Shown here in pieces: positions 58,968-64,000 of a DNA stretch of 64,000 nt. The notes below the pieces were generated by a model. The model did not search any database, was not told the origin of the DNA, and worked only from the letters and a program-made list of their open reading frames with translations. Made by a program: the position numbers and the translations under genes. The stretch's first letter is position 1. Each line of letters starts with the position of its first letter. Source of the stretch: Acidobacteriota bacterium (lineage in GTDB: Bacteria; Acidobacteriota; Terriglobia; Bryobacterales; Bryobacteraceae); the NCBI GenBank assembly GCA_016870995.1, contig VFZU01000013.1, positions 1 to 64,000 on the forward strand. The letters run 5' to 3'.

Positions 58968-61544
58968 TTACCTGGTGCGGAAGGTTTGACTGTTGATGAG
59001 GGCAAACGTGAGATCGCGCGTGCCGCCGCCGGTGCGGCGGATGTCGGCGACAAGGGCGCGAATCTCCTGGCGTTCGGCGTAGTTGGGGACGCGGCCGGTG
59101 GCGTAGGTCAGCAGTTTTTCGCCGTAATTGGCGGCGATCAAATCGATATTGCGGACGAGCCATTGCTTGAGCTCGAGGGCGTCGCTGACCTTTGTGCCGT
59201 CATGGAGGGTAACAGCGGAGGCGATGGGCTTGTTCGATTTCGGCCAGGTCTTGCGCCAACGGCCGACAGGGTCGTAGTTTTCAAGAACGAAGCCGAAGGG
59301 GTCAATGCGCGTATGGCAGGAGGCACAGCGAGGCTCTTTGGTGTGCGCGGAGAGCAGTTCGCGAGGCGTGGTAGCGCCAGCGATATCGGGCGTGAGCGCA
59401 GGGACATCGCTAGGCGGAGCGGGAGGGGGCATGCCGAGGACTTTGTCGAGAACCCAAACGCCACGGAGGACCGGTTGGGTATCGACACCATTGGCCGTAA
59501 CCAGGAGGGTTGAGGCCATGCCGAGGAGGCCACCGTAGCGGCCATCCCGAGGGAGGGCGAGACGGGGAAGAGTGTATGGCGCCTCGGCTTTAGTATTGGC
59601 TGGAGCATTGAGGCCATAGTTGCGGGCTGCAAAGGCGGGCGTCGTGAAGGTGAAGTCAGGGTTGATGAAGTCTGTGAGGGGGCGATTGGCGGCGAGCATT
59701 TCGGTGAAGAAGTGCTCCACTTCCTGACAGGCGAGGGCGAGGTCGGGATCAGGGAAGCGGAAGGCAGGGTCCGGCATCAAGGAGGCGAGTTTGCGGGTGT
59801 CGAGCCACTGGCTGGTGAAGTTGCGAACAAACGGGGTAGTGGGTTGCGTGGGAAGAAGCCGTTGCGCTTCGGCACGCAGGCCAGCGGGGGTGAGGAGGCG
59901 GCCAGAGCGTGCGGCTTCGAGGAGTTGAGCGTCGGGCGGGGAGAGGCGCAGGAAGTACGAGAGCCGGGAGGCGAGATCGTATGCGTCGAGCGTGCCGGGT
60001 TGGGTGTCGCGATAGAGGAAGCGGGGAGAGATAAGGATCGTGCGCAGCAGTAGGTGCATGCCTTCGGCGAAAGTGTGGCCCTCCTGCCAGTGGCGGGTGG
60101 CGATGTTGAGATAATTTGTGCGGGTGGCTTCGTCGACCGGGCGGCGGAATGCCTGGGGGAGGAAGCGATCCACCACTCTGCGGGCGTATTCTTGCGCGGG
60201 GACTTCGCTCGCCGAAATGCCGGCGAGGGATTTCTGGATCTTTAGGCGCTGTTTGTCCTTGGGGCCAGGGACAGGGGCGAAGGGGCCTTCAACGGTGAGG
60301 CCATGGATTTGCAGGGAAGGGCCGTGGTCGAAGTATTCGTTGGCCAGCGTGTCGTGGAGGTTGTTGAGGCCGCCCGTGGTGCCGATCATCTCGAGCATAC
60401 GGCGGGTACGGTCGGAGTTGAGGGTGGCGTGGGTCATGTCGAGGTTGGGGTCGAGCATGAGGCGGTTGATCAGGTCGTAGCCGTTGCGGCCCCGAAGACG
60501 GCCGGGAGACTGCGGCGTGCCATTGGGGTAGTAGAGGGCGTTCAGGTAAGCGGCGAGAAGGCGTGGGTTGCGGGCGAAGCGTTCGCGGTAGAGGGCAGGG
60601 AGTTGTTCAGAGGTGTGATCGAGTTCGGCGTCGGCCCAGCGGATCAGCGGAGTTTGGCCTTCGTAGAGGTCTGCTTCGAAGGTGAAGGTTTGAGGCGTAT
60701 CACCAGTGACTGCCATGGTGTGTAGGCGGCGGAAGGCCTGGATCTTGGAGCGGTCGGTGGCGTCGATTTCGCGTGCCCAGACTTCAAGGGTCATGGTCTG
60801 GTTGGGGCGGGGCTGAAATCGGGAGGCGGTGATGGTGAGGCGGTAACGGCCTGAGTCCATGATTTCGACTCGGGCAGGCCAGGTACAACTGCGCATGACG
60901 TCTTCAGCGCGAGAGGCCATGCGGAGGATGCCATTACGGATTGTGGATGCAGAGAAGCTGATGACAAGGTTGTCTGGGGTGACATCCCAGCGGCGCTGTT
61001 TGGCCGGCCGAGCCGGAGGCGGGAAAATAGCGTCGGCGACATCAGCAGCAGTGGTGGCGTAGGCCTCCATGAGGGGCGCGGAAAGGCTGAGACCAGCGGC
61101 GAGGTTATCGAAACCATGGGAGGGGACATCCGGGGGGAAGCCCATCGGGAGGCGGAACTTGGGAAGGCCAAAGAGGTCGCGAATGGTGGCTTCGTATTCG
61201 GCGGCATTGAGGCGGCGCGGCACTTGGCCGCCGATCGGGGTTTGGCGGGCGAGTTGGGTATGAAAGTGTGCGGTGAGCGGGGCAAGGGCAGCGTTGCTGG
61301 GACGAGGAAGGGGAGGGGGCGGCATGCGGCGTTCGTCGATCACACGAAGGGCGCGTTCCATGAGGACGCGGCTGGCTGGAGTAGAAGCGTCGAGAGGTGT
61401 GCTCTGGAGGTCCACACCGCCTTTACTGGCGGCTGTAGAGTGGCAGGCGAGGCAATTGTTGCGGAGGGTTTGCGAAGCGGCTGGGGGCAATGGCTCGGCT
61501 GCGACTGCGAGGGCCGCGAGAGTGAAGACGAAGGTGTAAATCAT
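58968..61544 (-). CDS. DUF1592/DUF1588/DUF1585 protein with two c-type haem motifs
   Basis: 858 residues. Signal peptide (TFVFTLAALAVAAEP), N-terminal planctomycete-type cytochrome segment with CLACHS, then DUF1587 (PRRLNAAEYEATIRDLFGL), DUF1592 (YDLASRLSYFLRLSPPDAQL), DUF1588 (GRYGGLLGMASTLLVTANGVDTQPVLRGVWVLDKVLG) with CASCHTRIDPFGFVLENYDPVGRWR, and DUF1585 (LLTYATGRVPNYAERQEIRALVADIRR). Exported haem protein abundant in Planctomycetes and Acidobacteria; function unknown, possibly redox at the cell surface. Follows the DUF1552 gene by six bases. Confidence 0.9.
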   Translation of the reverse strand: MIYTFVFTLAALAVAAEPLPPAASQTLRNNCLACHSTAASKGGVDLQSTPLDASTPASRVLMERALRVIDERRMPPPPLPRPSNAALAPLTAHFHTQLARQTPIGGQVPRRLNAAEYEATIRDLFGLPKFRLPMGFPPDVPSHGFDNLAAGLSLSAPLMEAYATTAADVADAIFPPPARPAKQRRWDVTPDNLVISFSASTIRNGILRMASRAEDVMRSCTWPARVEIMDSGRYRLTITASRFQPRPNQTMTLEVWAREIDATDRSKIQAFRRLHTMAVTGDTPQTFTFEADLYEGQTPLIRWADAELDHTSEQLPALYRERFARNPRLLAAYLNALYYPNGTPQSPGRLRGRNGYDLINRLMLDPNLDMTHATLNSDRTRRMLEMIGTTGGLNNLHDTLANEYFDHGPSLQIHGLTVEGPFAPVPGPKDKQRLKIQKSLAGISASEVPAQEYARRVVDRFLPQAFRRPVDEATRTNYLNIATRHWQEGHTFAEGMHLLLRTILISPRFLYRDTQPGTLDAYDLASRLSYFLRLSPPDAQLLEAARSGRLLTPAGLRAEAQRLLPTQPTTPFVRNFTSQWLDTRKLASLMPDPAFRFPDPDLALACQEVEHFFTEMLAANRPLTDFINPDFTFTTPAFAARNYGLNAPANTKAEAPYTLPRLALPRDGRYGGLLGMASTLLVTANGVDTQPVLRGVWVLDKVLGMPPPAPPSDVPALTPDIAGATTPRELLSAHTKEPRCASCHTRIDPFGFVLENYDPVGRWRKTWPKSNKPIASAVTLHDGTKVSDALELKQWLVRNIDLIAANYGEKLLTYATGRVPNYAERQEIRALVADIRRTGGGTRDLTFALINSQTFRTR

Positions 61545-61550
61545 ATCCAG

Positions 61551-62825
61551 CTAGGAAACGAGGTGGTTCAGATTGCGGGAGGCGTTGGAGAAGGTGCCGA
61601 TTTCCATGCCCATTCGTTGCATCAGTGTGATGTAGAGATCGCCAAGGAGCGGGGCGTTGGGGGCGTCGCGATCGATGGCGATGTGTTTGCCGTGGGACGA
61701 GAAGCCGCCGCCCGCGACGATGGTCGGCAGGTTCAAGTTGCTGTGGCGGGAGGCGTCGCCCATGCCGGTGCCGACGTGGACGATGGTTGAGTCAAGGAGG
61801 GGGCGATCCTGCGCGTCTTTCTTGGTGCGGAGTTGATCGAGGAACCCGGCGAGTTTGGACATGTGGGAGCGTTCGAGCTTGACGAGATCTCGAACCATGC
61901 CGGGGTCGTTGCCGTGATGCGAGAGCGCGTGGTAGCCAGCGGAAAGCGCCTGGCCGTCGATGGAGAAGACCTGGCCGAGCCCGTAGAGGCCGAAGGTAAT
62001 GACGCGTGTCGATTCGGTTTGGATCGCGAGAGCCATGAGGTCATAGAGGACCTCTTCGGCTTCCATCATGAGATTGGGGGTGATGGGGTCGGTTTCGGGG
62101 AGCTTGTAGTTGGGCTGGGGAATCGGTACGTCGATGGTTTCGATCTGTCGCGACATGCGGCGTTCGACGGTGCGAACGGATTCGAAGTATTCGCCGAGCT
62201 TGGCCTGATCGGAAGCGGGGAGCGAGGCATTAAGGCGTTTGGCGTCGTCGACTACGTCGTCGAGAACACTCTTACCGCTGGAGAGAATATAGGCGACGCG
62301 GGCGCGATCGGCCTGGGACATGAAGAGTCGCTTGTAGAGAACACTGGGGCGCTCGATTTCAGGAAGGGGAACACCTTCTTTGGTGTAGCTGATCTGGCGG
62401 CCTTCGGTGTGTTCGCTGGCACCGGCGATGAGATGGATAGAAGGGAAGCGAGACTGCTGGCCGATGCGGTCGGCGATGACCTGATCGAGGGAGTAGGAAC
62501 CGGGGACTTTGCCGCAGAGAAAGTTGTTCCAGGCTGCATGGCCATTGGGGGCGCGGTGATCCAGGCCAGAGAAGATGGTGAAGTGGTCGCGATGAGAGGC
62601 GAGCGGTTCTAGCAGCGGCGGCATGTTGTAGCCAAAGCCGGTCTGCTTGGGGTAGAAAGCGGGGGCATGCCAGCCTAGGTAGGCTCCGACCGAGACGAAA
62701 GTTCGCACGGGGGCAACGTTGCGAGTAGGGGCTGCGAAGGCTTCGAGGGCCGGAAGAGCGATGGAAGCAAGGCCTGCCTGCAGGAAGCGGCGGCGGGGAT
62801 GAGCGTTTTGACTGGACGATGCCAT
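61551..62825 (-). CDS. DUF1552 Tat-exported protein
   Basis: 424 residues with a clear Tat signal (HPRRRFLQAGLASIALPALEAFA). DUF1552 features: FSGLDHRAPNGHAAWNNFLCG, SIHLIAGASEHTEGRQISY, EVLYDLMALAIQTESTRVITFGLYG, YHALSHHGNDPGMVRDLVKLERSHMSKLAGFLDQL, STIVHVGTGMGDASRHSNLNLPTIVAGGG. This family is related to DUF1501-type arylsulfatase-fold proteins and is regularly paired with DUF1592 proteins. First gene of a three-gene minus-strand operon; divergent from the SMP-30 gene. Confidence 0.9.
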   Translation of the reverse strand: MASSSQNAHPRRRFLQAGLASIALPALEAFAAPTRNVAPVRTFVSVGAYLGWHAPAFYPKQTGFGYNMPPLLEPLASHRDHFTIFSGLDHRAPNGHAAWNNFLCGKVPGSYSLDQVIADRIGQQSRFPSIHLIAGASEHTEGRQISYTKEGVPLPEIERPSVLYKRLFMSQADRARVAYILSSGKSVLDDVVDDAKRLNASLPASDQAKLGEYFESVRTVERRMSRQIETIDVPIPQPNYKLPETDPITPNLMMEAEEVLYDLMALAIQTESTRVITFGLYGLGQVFSIDGQALSAGYHALSHHGNDPGMVRDLVKLERSHMSKLAGFLDQLRTKKDAQDRPLLDSTIVHVGTGMGDASRHSNLNLPTIVAGGGFSSHGKHIAIDRDAPNAPLLGDLYITLMQRMGMEIGTFSNASRNLNHLVS

Positions 62826-62914
62826 TCTGACGTTAGGTTATATTAACTGAGGGCTGAGGGCAAGGGTGGGGGTTGTCTTCAGTATCCAGTGCATTCCTCC
62901 GGGAGAACCCGAAT

Positions 62915-63832
62915 ATGATGAAGACCATGAAGAAAGCGTGGATGGTGATGGTGGCGATGCTGGCATGGGGGGCCGACCCAGTGAAGGTGTTGGACCGAGG
63001 AGCCGGTGAGGGGCCGGCGTGGCATCCAGAAAAGGGTCTGTTCTTTACGGGTGACGGGAAGATCTGGAATCTGGGGCTGGATGGGAAGGTGACGGTTTTC
63101 CGTGAGGATGCCGGGGGTGCTAACGGGTTGTTGTGGGACCGGGACGGGCGGCTGGTAGTGTGCGAGGCGGCACGTAGGCGGGTGACGCGGACCGAGAAAG
63201 ATGGGAGTGTGACGGTGCTGGCAGACCGCTATGAGGGGAAGCGATTCAACTCGCCAAATGATCTGACGATCGATTCGCGAGGGAGGATCTACTTCAGCGA
63301 TCCACGGTATGGGAAGCGAGAGGGGATGGAGATGGGTGAGGGCGTGTATCGGATTGATGGGCCAGGGAAGGTGGTGCGCGTGATTGATGGAGAGGTAGAG
63401 CGGCCGAACGGGTTACTGGTGAGTGCTGGGGATCGCTATCTGTATGTAGCGGATAACAACAATAATACGAAGGGAGGTGCGCGGAAGTTGTGGCGGTTTG
63501 ACCTTCGAAGGGATGGCTCAGTGGACCGGCAAAGTCGAAAGTTACTGTTTGACTGGGAGACGAGCCGAGGGCCAGACGGTTTGAAGGAGGATGCGACGGG
63601 ACGGCTGTATGTGGCCGGAGGACTGAAGGGGCGGAATCAGTATGAATTACCCGAGAAGTACCGCGGCGGGGTGTTCGTGTTGACGCCGGAGGGGAAGCTG
63701 GAACGGTTTGTCGAGATCCCAGTGGATGAGGTAACGAATGTGGCGTTTGGAGGAAAGGATGGCAAGAAGCTTTATGTGACGGCGGGAGGGACGCTGTGGA
63801 GTCTAGCGGTGGAGGTGGGGCGCGCTCGGTAA
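62915..63832 (+). CDS. SMP-30/gluconolactonase family protein
   Basis: 305 residues from ATG 62915, with a short signal-like leader (KKAWMVMVAMLAWGADP). The six-bladed SMP-30 propeller is recognisable: GEGPAWHPEKGLFFTGDG (metal Glu), RFNSPNDLTIDSRGRIYFSDPRYG (metal Asn), RPNGLLVSAGDRYLYVAD, GPDGLKEDATGRLYVAG (catalytic Asp). Likely a periplasmic lactonase opening sugar lactones. Its neighbour across the divergent promoter ends in an enolase-superfamily enzyme, so a shared sugar-acid theme is possible. Confidence 0.87.
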   Translation: MMKTMKKAWMVMVAMLAWGADPVKVLDRGAGEGPAWHPEKGLFFTGDGKIWNLGLDGKVTVFREDAGGANGLLWDRDGRLVVCEAARRRVTRTEKDGSVTVLADRYEGKRFNSPNDLTIDSRGRIYFSDPRYGKREGMEMGEGVYRIDGPGKVVRVIDGEVERPNGLLVSAGDRYLYVADNNNNTKGGARKLWRFDLRRDGSVDRQSRKLLFDWETSRGPDGLKEDATGRLYVAGGLKGRNQYELPEKYRGGVFVLTPEGKLERFVEIPVDEVTNVAFGGKDGKKLYVTAGGTLWSLAVEVGRAR

Positions 63833-63844
63833 GGTGAGGGCGGC

Positions 63845-64000
63845 TCAGCCCTTGCCCAGCCGCGCCCGGCTCACCGCTGTTCGCCAGCCGTCCAATAGTG
63901 TTTCCCGTTCGGATGGTCGCAGTGTTGGCTCAAATCGCTTGTCGATCCGCCAGAACCCTTCAAGTTCTGAGGTTGCTTTGAAGTGGCCGATCCCCAGCGC
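63845..64000 (-). CDS. glpK: glycerol kinase C-terminus (partial)
   Basis: 51 codons run from the window edge to TGA at 63845-63847: GFWRIDKRFEPTLRPSERETLLDGWRTAVSRARL. The spacing of FEP, ER, GW and AV matches the end of GlpK/FGGY sugar kinases. The frame is intact as far as seen. Missing in the ORF track because it is short and lacks a start. Family assignment is good; the exact sugar is less certain. Confidence 0.7.
   Translation of the reverse strand, partial: ALGIGHFKATSELEGFWRIDKRFEPTLRPSERETLLDGWRTAVSRARLGKG

Noticed and set aside
1-64000. tRNA genes or CRISPR array
   Set aside because: GTTCGA-like strings found (for example near 9763 and 16573) lie inside coding genes without cloverleaf partners; no regularly spaced repeat array is present.

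Overview
The window looks like an acidobacterial chromosome fragment, most likely order Bryobacterales (Solibacter-like). This is an inference from gene content: a 1114-residue TonB-receptor-like protein with an N-terminal carboxypeptidase-regulatory domain, two proteins with the C-terminal domain I recall as the Solibacter domain TIGR03437, CRTAC1/UnbV proteins, PEP-CTERM proteins, and a DUF1592/DUF1552 pair. Coding density is high and no gene-free stretch exceeds about 300 bases. I saw no tRNA, rRNA or CRISPR array.

Region 1 (1-8.2 kb) is decaying and mobile-element-scarred. It holds a leucine-rich-repeat gene truncated by transposon-end-like repeats, a complete 1.3 kb IS3-family element, and an operon made of a cNMP-domain histidine kinase, an osmoprotectant ABC transporter and a response regulator that the IS has cut. 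Next come a PEP-CTERM remnant and a subtilisin-like protease pseudogene.

Region 2 (8.4-20 kb) is mostly housekeeping: an anti-sigma kinase/antagonist pair, a TIGR03437 protein, feoAB iron(II) uptake, a PEP-CTERM protein, trxB, a short-chain dehydrogenase, a methyltransferase with a LytS-type kinase, ribA, and a secreted matrixin-like protease.

Region 3 (20-26.4 kb) is a two-armed divergent lipid-modification cluster: DUF1475, DUF1295, a CFA-like methyltransferase and a lipoprotein on one arm; an FAD oxidoreductase, DUF1365 and a cyclopropane fatty acid synthase on the other.

Region 4 (26.4-44.4 kb) has a SurA-like chaperone, an OB/HD nuclease, the TonB-receptor-like protein with a clear promoter and terminator, a HAD hydrolase, an enoyl-CoA hydratase coupled to an unknown protein, a glutaryl-CoA-type dehydrogenase, an aminotransferase, a TPR/beta-barrel protein overlapping a predicted glycosidase-like protein, an adaptor protein, an MFS transporter and phenylalanine hydroxylase.

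Region 5 (44.5-55.3 kb) is the most unusual part. Eight co-directional genes are joined end to end by 1-10 base overlaps or a 1-base gap: a LOG-like protein, cobS, cobC, cobT, a 1004-residue TPR/FG-GAP/UnbV protein, a membrane-anchored pentaheme cytochrome with TPRs, a CRTAC1 protein and a sugar isomerase-like protein, followed by a terminator. This ties cobalamin nucleotide-loop assembly to an envelope cytochrome system.

Region 6 (55.4-64 kb) has a three-CHRD-domain protein, an enolase-superfamily enzyme, the DUF1592/DUF1552 pair, an SMP-30 protein and the C-terminus of glycerol kinase. Base skew reverses abruptly near 57.6 kb without a change in gene direction.
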